From: Theropithecus gelada | Lineage: Eukaryota > Chordata > Mammalia > Primates > Cercopithecidae | Length of the DNA stretch: 64,000 nt | Reading direction: 5' to 3' | NCBI RefSeq assembly: GCF_003255815.1 | Contig: NC_037670.1 | Coordinates: 60,648,960-60,712,959 of the forward strand | Part shown: positions 1 to 12,345 of the stretch, one piece after another | How positions within the stretch are numbered: the stretch's first letter is position 1 | How the letters are laid out: the number at the start of each line of letters is the position of its first letter | The notes under the pieces: model-generated | Databases searched by the model: none | Told to the model about the DNA's origin: nothing | Seen by the model: the letters and a program-made list of their open reading frames with translations, nothing else | Position numbers and translations under genes: made by a program

Positions 1-482
1 CCCAGCTCTGAACAGGCCTCAGGCAACAAATCACTAATGCGCTTTTCTCTTTGTCTTGGCTTTTGTCTGCTGTTTGTCTCTGTATATACACAAGTCCCCA
101 GAAGAAGGCCATCTAAGCAGCATTTGAGTCAGAGTCCATGCTCTACACTTTTAAGACCAAGATGTCCCCTTAGAACTCCATAAAACCACCTCCACATTGC
201 ATTTCAATAAAACAAACACTCAGAATCACACTAGCCTCATCTGGTAGATCACACTAGACCCATCAATAGATTTCACAAGACTTTTGGGTGAATTCCCACT
301 TTTAGTTCAGCAACTTGTTTTTCCAGTAATAGTGCTGAGATGATATAGCAGTGGATTTGTATCACAAACGTTTAAGTCCTCAGTCATTTTTAAATATGCT
401 CAATGTAGTGCAAACCATGATGTTGCATTGATAGCAATGTCTAGAAGAGCAGGGCAAGAAAAAGCACCTATGCATTATAGTA
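1..482. other. unassigned sequence, no gene seen
   Basis: No recognisable gene, RNA or repeat was identified. Short open frames occur on both strands, but they show no family motif and no splice or codon pattern that would support a gene. The stretch ends at a TA dinucleotide (481-482), the likely target site of the DNA transposon that follows. Confidence 0.6.
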
Positions 483-1227
483 CAGTTGACTCTTGAACAA
501 CAAGGGTTGGTACTGCATGGGTCCACTTGCACATGAATTTTCTGTCTCTGCCACCTCTGAGATAGTGAGACCAACCTTTCCTCTTCCTCCTCCTCCTCAG
601 CCTACACCACGTGATGACAAGGAGAATAAAGACTTACTGTGGTCCACTTCCACTTATTGCCTTGCAAATAATGTTTTCTGTTCCTTATAATTTTCTTAAG
701 AATATTTTCTTTTCTCTAGGTTACTATATTTTACGAATAGAGGAGATGATGCATGTAACATTAAAATATTTGTTAATTGGCCAATCCCAGCACTTTGGGA
801 GGCTGAGGCAGGCGGATCACAGGGTCAAGAAATCGAGACCATTCTGGTCAACATGGTGAAACCCCGTCTCTACTAAAAAGTACAAAAATTAGGTGGGCGT
901 GGTGGCGAGCGCCTGTAGTCCCAGCTACTCGGGAGGCTGAGGCAGGAGAATCGCTTGAACCAGGGAGGTGGAGGTTGCAGTGAACTGAGATTGTGCCACT
1001 GCACTCCAGCCTGGTGACAGAGCAAGATTCCCCCTCAAAAAAAATAAAAATAAAAATAATAATAATAATAATAGTATTTGTTAATCAACTATTTATATTG
1101 TCAGTAAGGCTTCCTGTCCACAGTAAGCTACTAGTATTAAAGTTCTGGGGAGTTAAAATTATACATGGATTTTAAACAGCAGGGGAGGCTGTCACCCCAA
1201 CACCTCGTGTTGTTCAAAGGCCAACTG
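483..1227. mobile_element. Tigger-type (TcMar) non-autonomous DNA transposon, split by an Alu
   Basis: The left end starts with CAGTTGACTCTTGAACAACA. The right end (about 1206-1227) is its inverted complement, ending TTCAAAGGCCAACTG. Imperfect terminal inverted repeats flanked by TA (481-482) and a decayed CA (1228-1229) fit the TA target preference of mariner/Tigger elements. The CT-rich run near 580-600 also fits the Tigger2/MER28-like group. There is no transposase frame, so it is a dead internal-deletion derivative. An Alu at 779-1072 interrupts it and is therefore younger. The subfamily name is from memory of the consensus and is tentative. Confidence 0.75.
779..1072 (+). mobile_element. 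Alu SINE with internal deletion in the left arm
   Basis: Alu right and left arms are clear, with an A-rich tail ending in AAT repeats (about 1036-1072). Target duplications flank it: AATATTTGTTAAT at 765-777 and AGTATTTGTTAAT at 1073-1085. The start reads GGCC followed directly by AATCCCAGCACTTTGG, so about 22 bases of the left-arm head (the region with the A box) are missing. The intact duplication indicates the loss happened within the element rather than by 5' truncation at insertion. Confidence 0.93.
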
Positions 1228-2337
1228 CAATTTTGAGAAAATGTCATGTGGAAGTATAAACAATTTGCTAAAATCTGAAAAATAAAGGGAAATTAGTGAA
1301 AGGGGTTTAAGGGACTGGGTAGAAGGAGGCATCTCAAGGAAAAAGGCATGGCATTTAAATCCAGCAAGACATAGTTTTAATAAAATGCTTAAAGTGATAG
1401 AGTTACATAATACCAAAATTTTTGGCGAATCTCTCTTGGAAGAAAGTAAAAGTACACCAAGTTTTTCTGAAAAATATCAGGTGGTTAAAGAGGAGGGTTA
1501 CTGGCAGAACCTGGTTTGTCATGTGAATATGTCTTGTTCATTTTGGAAGCAGCTGCCTTCTGAAACTAAATTTCTCTGTGTGTGTAGGTGCCCTTATATA
1601 TGTAACGCCTTTATTACTTCCCACCAAACCTCCTATTTTATGATACGTCGTTCTTGCCAAACACAGATTTTTTTCTCAACCATGCTAATTTCTAGGAGTA
1701 TAGCCCCACATTTGGGGAGAGACTCCTGTAGTTCTGACTGCATTAAGATTATAAAATTGAACAGTGTTCAGCTTAAACGGTATATAAGAGGATATTTTCC
1801 ATGACATTAAGTAGTCTGTAAGGAAAATAAAAGACCTACCAATAGATTCCTGAAAGTGGAGTAGACCAATTATCTAAAACAACATTGACAAACTTTAAGC
1901 ATAATGGAAGTGTTGGATCCATGGAATGTTGCTTAGTTTTTAGTTTTGCATAGTTTGAGATCCAGAGACCTGTGAGATGGGAGTTCTGTGTGGTATTATC
2001 TTGCTGTTGATGTTTTAGACCTCAATCTCAAAGCTGCTATGTAAGATTTAAGACATGTTAACAATAAGCACTTAAATAGTTCCCTAAAGAGTTTCCAGAA
2101 GAAAAACATAATTGCTTACTCTAGAATGGATGATGATGCCTGACTAAATGAGATGAATGTAAAAAGTTTTTAATTCAATGTTACAGTCCAATATTAAGTA
2201 ACTGATATTTTTAAAATGAAGAATATGCCCATATACTTTATCTCAGATCGTTCTCTTAGTGACCCTGTGAAAAGCACAGGTAATTCTTAGTTAGCATTTA
2301 AAATGTTGTCTTCAACATGAGGGAATTGCTATTTACG
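1228..2337. other. unassigned sequence
   Basis: No known repeat or gene was recognised. A 139-codon open frame lies on + at 1385-1804, but it has no domain, is low in complexity of evidence, and sits in AT-rich DNA, so it is best treated as chance. Confidence 0.5.
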
Positions 2338-3061
2338 TTGTAACCACTCAGTGGGTTCTTCTTGCCCCTCCTCAGATGAAGCTGATTTACCAAGGCAGGG
2401 GAATTGCAATAAAGAGTTTTACACAGGTAGGGCCAACTAAACAAAAGATTGGAGTTTTACTATCACTTAAATCAGCCTCCCAAGAAATTTGGGGGCTAGA
2501 GTTTTTCAAAAGAAGTTTGGGGGAAGCACCCTAGACAATGGGTGCTTGCTGTTGATTGGTTGAACGTGCAATCACAGGGGTGTGGGAAACGGTCCTCCTG
2601 TGAGCTAAGTCATTACTGGGTGAGGCCATAGGAGTGGCTGGTGGGTCCAGATGGAGCCACTGGTAGCCAGACATACAAAAAACTGAAAAAATATCTCAGA
2701 AAGCCAATCTTAGATTCTACAATAGTGATGTTATCTACAGGAGTAATTGGGGAAGTTGCATATCTTGTGACCTCCAGAATAATGGCTGTCAATTACTTAT
2801 GTCTACATCTTAGCAGAATTGAGACTCCGCTATCATCCTAGTCTGGTGGTCTCTCATTAGCTTTACAAAGGCAATTGAGTTTTGGGGAAATGCTACTATC
2901 ATTTAAACTATAAATTGAATGTCTCCCAAAGTTAGCATGCATAAACCCAGGAGTAATTAAGGGCAACTTGAAGGCTAAAGGCAAGATGAAGATTGGCTAA
3001 ATCAGATCTCCCCCACTGGCATAATTTTCTCACAGATACAATTTTTGCAAAAGCAGTTTCA
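2338..3061 (-). mobile_element. degenerate LTR-like element (probable ERV1), antisense
   Basis: Read on the minus strand, the element starts TGAAACTGCTTTTGC near 3061 and continues through blocks I recognise from a common primate LTR: the region around 2880-2960, the CAATCA/GATTGGT stretch near 2550, and the end near 2340-2400. No internal retroviral sequence adjoins it, so it is probably a solo LTR. Exact ends and the family name could not be fixed, and no clear target duplication was seen. Confidence 0.5.
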
Positions 3062-3065
3062 AAAT

Positions 3066-3543
3066 CATATTTTACTTTATAAATGTAAATTGCTTATACT
3101 CGGGGACGGTCTAATCACCTGGCTGACATCATGCTACTTCATCTACTTGGCAGCAGGCAACGTAACTATATGCATATTGCCTACAAGGACATTATATGCT
3201 TCAACAGATATGCATCAGAAGTTCCTGAGAATACCATCAAATATCTAAAGACATCTAGTCCAGTGGTGCTACTTATAAGAATTATTAACGTCTCGTGAAA
3301 CCTAGACATTCTTAATATCAATGAAATAATTCAATGATTCTCCAATTTCATCTCTCATAAAATTATTTACTTAATAGTGAAGTTCCAAGATCAACAGATA
3401 AAACTAATTTTAAATTTTGAAATATTCAATTATTCAATATTCAATTATAATACAAAGACTGTTTTGTACTACAAATGCTGCCAAATGTAGCCATATTTTG
3501 CCAGAGGCATTCAAACCAGAGTGAAAAAAATAAGAATGAGACC
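3066..3543. other. unassigned AT-rich sequence
   Basis: No gene or repeat could be assigned. A short local repetition of ATTCAATATTCAATTA occurs near 3420-3450. Confidence 0.5.
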
Positions 3544-4121
3544 TGTTGGGTTGACTTCCTGGGAAGTTAGACATTCTTAGTCACAGGATAAGACAGGAGA
3601 TCGGTAGCACTGATGTCACAAGATACAGGTCATAAAGAGCCTACTGATAAAACAGGATGTGGTAAAGAAGCTGGCCAAACCCTGCCAAATCCAAGTTGGC
3701 AACAAAAGTGACCTCTGCTCATACTCATTGACCATTATATGCTAATTGCAATCCATTAGCATGGTAAAAGACACTTCCACTATCACCATGACAGTTTACA
3801 AATGCCATGGCAATGTCCAGAAGTTACCCTAGATAGTCTAAAAAGGGGAGGAACCCTCAGCCCAGAAATTGCCTGCCCTTTTCGTGGAAAACTCATGAAT
3901 ACTCCATCCATTGCTTAGCATATTATCAAGAAATAACCATGAAAATAGCCAACCAGCAGTCCTCAGGAGTGCTCTGCCTACGGAGTAGCCACTTTTTCAT
4001 TCCTTTACATTTTTAATAAACTCACTTTCACTTTGTTCTTTGGACACACCTTGAATGCTTTCTTGCACAAGATCCAAGAACCCTCTCTTGGAGTCTGAAT
4101 CAGGACTTCTTTCTGGTAACA
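3544..4121 (+). mobile_element. solo LTR of an ERV1-type retrovirus
   Basis: The 3' half has typical LTR structure. A block near 3785-3860 precedes AAAAGGGGAGGAACCC, and an AATAAA polyadenylation signal sits at 4015-4020 before TTTCTTGCACAAGATCCAAG. The element closes with TTCTGGTAACA at about 4111-4121. The ending in CA and the position of the signal are normal for R/U5 of an LTR. I recognise the family pattern but not the subfamily. The 5' end (TG at 3544) is a guess, and no matching target duplication was found. Confidence 0.6.
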
Positions 4122-5189
4122 GTTTTGTTTCCAAAATCTGAAGTTAATTTTTTGACATAAGTATGAGAATGAGTTACTTCCTTTCGGATATCCTGTTAAA
4201 ATAAACTTCAGTCATCAAATACACATTTTGAATATTCACAGAAGCTTTATCATGTGTGTGCATTTGACAAAAGGAAGGAAATGTCATTAATCTTGGTTTG
4301 TTCAAATTAAATTAAATTAAATTAAATTAATTAGTGGAATAACTGTTGATTTACAATTTTATATAGTATTATATATTGATTAATATTCATTAAGTAGAAT
4401 TCAGCCATTGGCAAAATCATAAGATATTTCTGACCAATGTTTTTATTGAGCAAGAAAAGCTTAATTTCTATATTAAAAATGAAGTGAAACAAGAAAACAT
4501 TCTGTTTGAAGACAATAAAGAGTTTTCAAAATAATGTGAATTTGTAGGAATATAATTGATGAGATGAGGAAAGACAGGAGAAGAGAGCAGAACATTTGCT
4601 AATGTCTTTCTCCTTGAGGAAAAAGTAGCAGCTGACAGGTTAAAAATTCAAGAAGGGTTTCTAAGTCCCAGGGACCTGCTGAGGCCAAAATAATAATAAT
4701 AATAATTCAGGGCCTTCCCAGGAGGAAGGGCAAGGTGAATATCAAAGGCTTTGTTGGATACCTGAAGAATAGTATCTTTCAAATAAAAGTGACCTGGAAA
4801 TAGACATGTCCTAACATGTACTGAAATGCATATTTAGAACATTGCAGTCTTGAATAAATTAAGATCTGCCTTGCCCTGGATGCCTAAAAGAAGCATAAAT
4901 AAATACTGAAAAAATGTCCAGGACCTCAGTATATCTCTACAATTTATAAATATTGCATCAATTTTTAAGAAAGCCATACAAGAAGGCAAAAATATCAGGA
5001 GAAAAACTGACAATTGAAAATGAATAGGAAGGTATAAAGAAAATAAAGTTGACAGAAATGGACTTCAACATTGCAAGGTGAATGATAAATGCAAGTATTT
5101 AAAACCCAATAGAAAGCGTTAAACAAAATGGAAAAATATATATAATTAAAGCCCGTGCATATTAGTATTAAAAATAGATTACTGTAACT
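4122..5189. other. unassigned AT-rich sequence with short simple repeats
   Basis: No gene was recognised. It contains an (AAATT)n tract at 4304-4332 and an (AAT)n run at about 4687-4706. The right part may already belong to the ancient L1 that follows, but the similarity was too weak to assign. Confidence 0.45.
4304..4332. repeat. (AAATT)n microsatellite
   Basis: About six consecutive AAATT pentamers are visible, ending in AATTAATTAG. Confidence 0.9.
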
Positions 5190-8100
5190 TCCAATTTCTA
5201 ATTCAACATAAAAAAGTTTGGAAACCATGACTCCCATCCTCACAAAGAGAAAAATAAAACTAAGATCAATAAATCTTAGATCCATTGGATAACTGATAGT
5301 ATGGGGCAAATTGCTGCTCCAAAAACTAGTGATTGAGGGACACCAAGAATCACAGCTTATTGAGAGCAGAAGATTCCTGCTACTGAAGCCAGTAACATTG
5401 GAAACACAGAGAAGCTGAGGAATTGTTGGAGGCTCAGTGTGGACTAGCATGAGAATTAACAAGTATAGCAGGAAGGGCACTCTTGAGTCGAGGTCAGCCG
5501 AAATTTTGTTAAGTTTTACCTACAGGAGCCCAGAAAGTTCTGATTGTGAAAACTGAATAGAAGACCCCTCCCATTTTTTAGGAGGGAAAAGAGAAAAAAA
5601 ACACTTTAAAAAAAAAAAAAAAAAAAAAAAGCCCAGTTGTGGCCAGGTGCAGTGGTTTACACCTGTAATCCCAGCACTTTGGGAGGCCGAGGCGGGCAGA
5701 TCACGAGGTCAGGAGATCGAGACCATCCTGGCTAACATGGTGAAACCCCGTCTCTACTAAAAATACAAAAAAAATTAGCCGGGTGTGGTGGTGGGTGCCT
5801 GTAGTCCCAGCTATTCAGGAGGCTGAGGCAGGAGAATGGTGTGAACCTGGGAGGTGGAGCTTGCAGTGAGCAGAGATCACACCACTGCACTCCAGCCTGG
5901 GCGACAGAGTGAGACTCCATCTCAAGAAAAAAGAAAAAAAGAAAAAAAAAAAAGCACAGTTTTTTATTCTCCTTAGCAACATTTGTCCAAAAGAGTAAGA
6001 ATTTTGCCAGAGCCTAAGAGACTTGGGTGTTACCAAAGTGAGGTAAGGAAATTACCCAGCACCAGGCCCTACCACTCCTTGAAATGAGGAAAGGAAAATA
6101 ATCAAATCAAGCCCCTTCTAGCCTTCAGTGTCTTAAAGACAAAAAGGGCAGAAAAATCTGAGAAGCCATTTGAAAGTCAAACTCACGGACATACATTCGA
6201 TAAAACCAATACTTAGTCACAGGTATTCAGAACACTTTCCCTTTACCCAAAGCTGATCACCACATCAACAGATGCTGTAAAATAATAGGGGATTACAGTT
6301 GTAAGAACTACAAGCCTCAGAGGTTATTATTTAAGAACAGATCTCTAGGAAAATCCAAAGACATTAGAGGAGACACCAGTGGAAATTTAACGTCCAATAC
6401 TACAGCTACAGCAAAGAGTAAACACAGACTAACCCCAGTCAGATAAACAAAACAAACAAACATAAACCCTTATATTAAAGTCCTAACTAAGTCAATTTTA
6501 TCATGTACATCATATCTAGATTTCAACCAAAAATTATAAGGCATAATAAAAGCAACAAGCATAGTTGTAAATGTCAAAGCAACCACCAGATCCAGACTTA
6601 TATATGACATAAAGTTTGTAACTATAATACCAGGAGTATAAAAATAAAATAACTGTAATTAATAGGCTATGAGCTTTAATGTAAAAAGTGAAAAACGTAC
6701 AAAAAGAGATGGATAATGTAAGTAGAGAGATTGAAAATCTAAAAAATAAAATAAAATGCTAGAAATTAAAAAAGAAAAAAAAACTTTTAAGAGAAATGAA
6801 GAAAGCTTTTGATGGGCTAATTAGTAGACTCGACATAACCAAGGAGAGAATTAAGTTTAAAGCCTCTTAAACTAAAAGACAAAGTGAAATAAGAATAATT
6901 TTAAAATATACAAAATCATCAAGGACTAAGGACAATTACAAAAGGTATAACCTATGAGCTATAGTATGAAATCCTAGTAGAAAAGAAAAGAATAACAAAA
7001 GGACCATGATAAATATTTGAAGTAATGATAGATAAGAATATTTTAAAAAATGAATGACAGACAACAAACTGCAGATACAGTAAACTCTGAGAACATCAAG
7101 TAGAATAAACACCAAAAAATCAACACCTAGGCATATTATATTTAATCTGCAGAACACCAAAGACAAAGAGAAAATCTTGAAAGAAACCAGAAGTAAAAAC
7201 ACCTTACATTTGGAGGAGCAAAGATCAGAATCATATTGACCTTCTCATCAGAAATTATGCAAGCAAGAAGAAAATAGAACAAAATACTGACTGTTGAAAG
7301 TAAAGCAAACAAACAAAAAACCAACCAAACAAAAAACCTCCTAATATGAAATCTTGTTCTGAGTAAAATTATCCCATAAAAATGAAGGAGAAATGAAGAA
7401 TTTCTCAAACAATGAATGTGAGAAAATGCTGTTGGTAGAATAGCAAAAAATGTTAAAAGAAATTATTCTGAAAGAAATAAAATAATATGGGTAAGAAAGG
7501 ATAATAAAAGAAAGAGTATAAAGAAGGACTAGATGAAGGTATTAAACTGTTTTATTTTTCTCATTTTTAATTGCTCTATAGATAGTTTATTTAAAATACT
7601 GATAGAAACAAAGTACAATTATAGTTTATAGATAAGTGAAATGAATGACTACAACATTATAAGGGATGGGTGGGAAGTATTAGGAATACTCTGTTGTAAG
7701 GACTGCACTGACTATGAAGCAGTAGAGTATTATTTGAAAATGGACTTGGATAAATCACAAATACACATGGTAAACTCTAGGATAATCACTAAGAAACATT
7801 TTTAAAGAAGTATAATTGATATGCTCAGAAAGGATAAAAAACTGTATTTCATAAAATGTTCAGTTAAAACCACAGAAAGCAGAAAACATAAATAAAAATG
7901 AAAAATATACAGATTGGAAAGAAGTAAATTAAACAGTCTTCTTTTGCACATCATTCAATTATCTATGTAGAATATCTGAAAGAATTGCCTACCTCCACCA
8001 ACAAGAAAACATGGAACTAGTAAATTATTATATCAAGATTTCAAAGTAAAATGTTAATATACATTAGTTAATTGATTTCCTGTATACCAATAATGAACAT

Positions 8101-9700
8101 CTTGAATTTGCTATTAAAACACACTATCATTTAAATTACCACCCAAAAAGAAATAATTATAAATCTAACAGAATATGTACAGAATCTATATGAGGAAAAC
8201 TACACAATTCTGTTGAAAGAAATCAAAGAAGATTTAAACAAGTACAGAGATATCCCATGTACATGGATAGGAAGACTCAACGTTGTCAACCTATCAGTTC
8301 TTCCTAACTGGATCTATGGATTCAAAGCAAAGCTAACCAAAATCACAGCAGGTTACTTTGCAGATGTTTACAAACTAATTATAAGCTTATATATAATATT
8401 CAGAGTAGCTAACACAATAATGAAGAAGAACAAAGTAAAGACAATCTAATATAGAAAGCATAACCTTTTGAACACATGGTGATAGACCACCTAGACATTC
8501 GTAGACACATTTTATTCCTTTCCCAAAAATTAACTCAAAATGGATCATTGGACTTAAGGTAAAATGCAAAACTATAAAACTTCTAGATGATTACATGATA
8601 AAAAATCAGGGTGATTTTTGGCTTGGTAATGAGGTTTTAGATATAACAACAACAAAATAAACATTTTCCATGCAATAAAAACTTGAAAATTCACTTGGTT
8701 AAAATGTATAACTTCTCCTCTTTATAAAACAGTGTTAAGAGAATAAAAAGAGAAGTCCAAAGACTATGGGAAATATTTATAAAACATAAATCTGATAAAA
8801 GATTGGTATCCAAAATACAAAATCACTAAAACTCAGCAATAACAAAACAAGCAACTCAATTAAAAGTAGAAAAAGTATGTGAACAGAAACCTCACCAAAG
8901 AAGAGATGCAAATGAGAAATAAGCACATAAAACGATTGTCAACATTGTGTGTCATTAGGGAATAGCAAACCAAAACAACCATGAGATGTTGCTAAATAGC
9001 TATTAAAATAATTAAAATCCCAAATATTGATAACATTAAATACTGGTAAATATGTGAAGAAAAGCAACCTTTCATTCATTGCTGGTGGGAAGACAAAATT
9101 GTACAGCCAGTTTGGAAGACATTTTCTTACAAAACTAAATATCTTCTTATCATGTGATCGACCAGGCCACTGTGCACCTAGATATTTACCCAATAAATAT
9201 TATTAGTATATATTTATATTGCCCTGAAAACTTATTTCCAGTTGAAGGAAACCAGTCTGAATATATTTTACATTCTATGATTCCAAATGTATGACGTTCT
9301 GAGTGAAGTATAAGGTTAGAAACAGTGTTGCACGGGGATCAGTTGTTGCATGGGGATTGGTGGGAGGAAAGACCAAAAAATACGGGAAGCGCAAGAGATC
9401 TGTAGGACAATGAAACAAATGTGCATAGTACTCTAATGGTAGTACATGAGATTATGCATTTGTCAAAACCCATAGGACTGTTCAACACCAACAATAAACC
9501 CTAATGCAAGCTATAGTTTTCAATTAATAATAACTATATATATTTGTTCACCAATTATAACAACTGCACCATATCAACACAAGATGTCAATTATGGGAGA
9601 AACTGTACACAGATTTAGAGAGAATATATGGTAACTTTATATATTCTACTCAATATTTCTGTAAACCTGAAATTTCTCTTAAAATACAAAAATAGATTAC
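5190..9700 (+). mobile_element. ancient L1M-type LINE-1, long but heavily decayed
   Basis: Segments follow L1 order on the plus strand. There is a 5' UTR-like part (5190-6700). An ORF1-like block near 6800 reads GAAGAAAGCTTTTGATGGGC. The ORF1/inter-ORF block around 7150-7280 includes AAAGAGAAAATCTTGAAAG and CTTCTCATCAGAAATTATGC. An ORF2 C-terminal block at 8213-8449 encodes a GRLNVVN-like motif matching the L1 ORF2 GRxNxVK region. The 3' UTR pattern runs to about 9700, including TGCATTTGTCAAAACCCATA at 9456-9475. No long frame survives. An Alu at 5641 interrupts it. Large internal gaps are likely, since the central RT is not evident. The L1MC/L1ME placement is an inference from the 3' end. 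Confidence 0.7.
5641..5952 (+). mobile_element. Alu SINE (S/Y-like)
   Basis: A full two-arm Alu starts GGCCAGGTGCAGTGGTTTAC, with a middle A-rich linker and a tail of A runs broken by G. A pre-existing poly-A run (about 5609-5630) precedes it. The flanks GCCCAGTTGT (5631-5640) and GCACAGTTTT (about 5954) are a probable imperfect target duplication. Confidence 0.93.
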
Positions 9701-9704
9701 AGGG

Positions 9705-11867
9705 AGATAGAACAAAAAAATTACTAGATTGAAACTTGGAGATATAAAAGGATGGACAATACATATGAACTTTAAAGAGTGAAAGAGATACACAGAATGT
9801 GAAAAAAATTGATAGTGTATTTATAGTACAGAACAATTTAAATAATGAGACAGAAGTTATAGGTAATGTGACAACCATTTTAAAATATCCAAAAGTTATA
9901 AAATTTCAGCAGCCATAAATTCATGACTTAAACACAATATAGAACTAATGAACCCTACCAAGACAAAATAAACAAAATAATCTTAAAACTTGTTAAAGAT
10001 AAGCCATATTAGCTTCAAAGAAGCAACAAAATGGCTAACAGTTGGGTTATGAACAAAAGCAATGAAACCAGAAGACAATAGAATTTTATATTAAAATAAT
10101 AAAAGAAAAATAATTTCAAGAACACTATATTCAGAAAAATACCTTTCAAAAATGAAGGGAAACTACAAAATATTGAAAAAAAAACCATAGAATTATTCAC
10201 CAGCAGAATGACATCAAAATAATAATGATAATGATAATACTAACAATAATGAAACACTTTAAGTGGAAGGAAAATTATCCCAAAAAGCAGGTTATAGACG
10301 CAGTCTGAAATGAAGAACAAATAAAATGTTAAATATGCGACAAATTGAGAGGCTAAAACAGCAACCATAATATCTTGTGGAGTTACGTAAGTATATAAAT
10401 TTAACAGAACTAAGAAACAAATCCGTAGTCATAGAACATTTTGACATGTTTCTTCATAACTGATAGATGAAGCAGTTTAAAAATCATTAAATGTTTATTG
10501 TTTAAGATATTAACAAAATGAAAATAATTTAAAAATATTCTCTGTACCAAAAAAATGCCCATTAATTTTTACTTTCTAAAAATATTTCCCCAAATTGCCC
10601 TTCTGCTGCTTCATAAAGCAAGTTTGAAACATTTCAGAAAATTAAAATTAAATAGAAACAAGTTAAATCCAAAGAAAATAGAAGGAAGGAAATAATAAAA
10701 GATAAGAACTGAAGTAATAAAGGAGAAAATATGTGTCATAGGTAAAACAAACAAAAGCCAAAAATCCATTCCTGTAAAGACTGTCATTGTGTTACATATC
10801 CTCAATATTAGGAGTGAAAAATAGGATATCACTAAGAGCCTCCAGATACAAAACATGAGAAAAATAATAAACAACTACATATAAATACATTTAAAAGTTT
10901 AGGGCCTGCTGTGGTTGCTCATGCCTGTAATCCTAGCAGTTTGGGAGGCCAAGGCAGGCAGATCCCCTGAGGCCAGGAGTTCAAGACCAGCCCGGCTAAC
11001 ATGTTGAAACCCCATCTCTGCTAAAACTACAAAAATTAGCCAGACTGTGGTGGCATGCACCTGTAATCCCAGCTACTCAGGAGGCTGAAGCAGGAAGAAT
11101 TGCTTGAACCTGGGAACCAGAGGTTGCAGTGAGCTGAGATCGCACCACCGCACTCCAGTCTTGGTGACAGAGTAAGACTCCATCTCAAAAAATAAAAAAA
11201 TTAAAAAATGAGATGACATGGAGCAATGTCTTAAAATATTCCAAACTGATGTCACAAGAATAAAATCTCAATAATCCTATGTCTATTAAAGAAATGCAAA
11301 GCTTCACATAATTTTCCTAATGAATTTTACCAAGTATTTGGGGAAAATCACCAAACCTAAGCAGAGTTCTCCAGAAGTTACCATTACTCTTTGAAAGAGC
11401 ATTACTAAAAGGTAAGTTACTGATCTATCTCCAATAATAAAATTCAAAATAAAATATTTTCAAACTAACTCCATTGATCTGTACAAACGAATCACAAGCA
11501 ATTATAATTTATTTTTGAATTGCAAACTGGTTTAAAATTTAAAAGTCAACACAATTCCATTAATCACATCAGTAGAATGAAGGAAAAAATTCTTGTGCTC
11601 AATAGATCCATGAAACGCAACTGATTAAATGTATATCAATTTATAACTTTAAAAAATACTTGGCAAAATAGGGAGAAAGGCATTTTCTTATTCTGGTAAA
11701 AAGGAATTTAAACATAGCTACAGGAAACAAATGAGGAAATAAAACAAGGTTGCTCACTAACACTACTTTCATTCAACATTTTGCTTGAACAAATATAAGC
11801 TAAATGTGAAAGGCAAATAAAACACATACTAAATCAACGGCAGCATGAGATGGGGCCTGATTGGTGT
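9705..11867 (+). mobile_element. second ancient L1M fragment (ORF1 end to RT region)
   Basis: Inter-ORF L1 patterns are seen near 10010-10290, and RT-region patterns near 11500-11800 (for example ACATCAGTAGAATGAAGG, and GGTTGCTCACTAACACTACTTTCATTCAACATTTTGC read as blocks). These correspond to the L1 ORF2 palm region. The frame is destroyed throughout. The order restarts after the 3' end at 9700, so this is a separate insertion from the preceding L1M. An Alu at 10902 interrupts it. Confidence 0.6.
10902..11208 (+). mobile_element. Alu SINE (older, J/S-like)
   Basis: Both Alu arms are present, beginning GGCCTGCTGTGGTTGCTCAT and ending in an A-rich tail AAAAAATAAAAAAATTAAAAAA. Many CpG sites have decayed, which suggests an older subfamily. 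No clear target duplication was read. Confidence 0.9.
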
Positions 11868-12060
11868 GTGATACTGCAATTTAGATAGGTCAGCCAGACA
11901 ATGCCATTCAGTGGAAAATGATGAGCTGAATTTCAATGATGTGGGGAAGTAGCCCATCAAGGCTGTTAAAATAAAGGGTTCTGGACACAGGGAACAACAA
12001 ATGCAAATTCCTTAAAGTGAGAGTGTCCTCTGCAGGTTTTCTGAAAACAAAGGCTATATA
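11868..12060 (-). mobile_element. L2 LINE fragment, antisense
   Basis: On the plus strand GGACACAGGGAACAACAAAT followed by GCAAATTCCTTAAAGTGAGAG is the complement of the conserved L2 3' region (GTTCC...CTGCCT...AGGGCCTTTGCAC pattern). The flanking TTAGATAGGTCAGCCAGACAA block also fits. It is diverged and without coding content. Confidence 0.55.
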
Positions 12061-12234
12061 TAGCACAGTCTATATTGGATGCTTGGAGGGCCAGGCTAAA
12101 AGTCACGTAAAATCTAACCATACCAGTAGTCACTTTTGATGGGAATGGTCTAAATAGAACAGTTGAATATAGAGATTTTCAGATTACTTTGAAAAATCAA
12201 GACCCAACTATATGTTGTCAATAAGAACTCTACA

Positions 12235-12345
12235 TTAAAGAGCCAGTTAAAAGTAAGGTGAAAGGTAAGTTAAAAGGTAAACATGTTAAAAGTTAGTTAA
12301 AAGTAAAAGTACGTTAAAGTTAAAAGTAAAGTGACAGAGAAAGAA
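12235..12345. repeat. degenerate tandem repeat of a GTTAAAAGTAA-like unit
   Basis: The motif GTTAAAAGTAA and variants (GTTAAAAGTTA, GTTAAAGTTAAAAGTAA) recur about eight times within 110 bases. Spacing is irregular at 10-18 bases. It lies just before an L1M endonuclease-region block and probably grew by slippage from L1 sequence. Confidence 0.7.

Noticed and set aside
1385..1804. 139-codon open frame on + as a possible gene
   Set aside because: No domain, no clear start context, no exon signals that I could pair, and AT-rich DNA with a biased composition.
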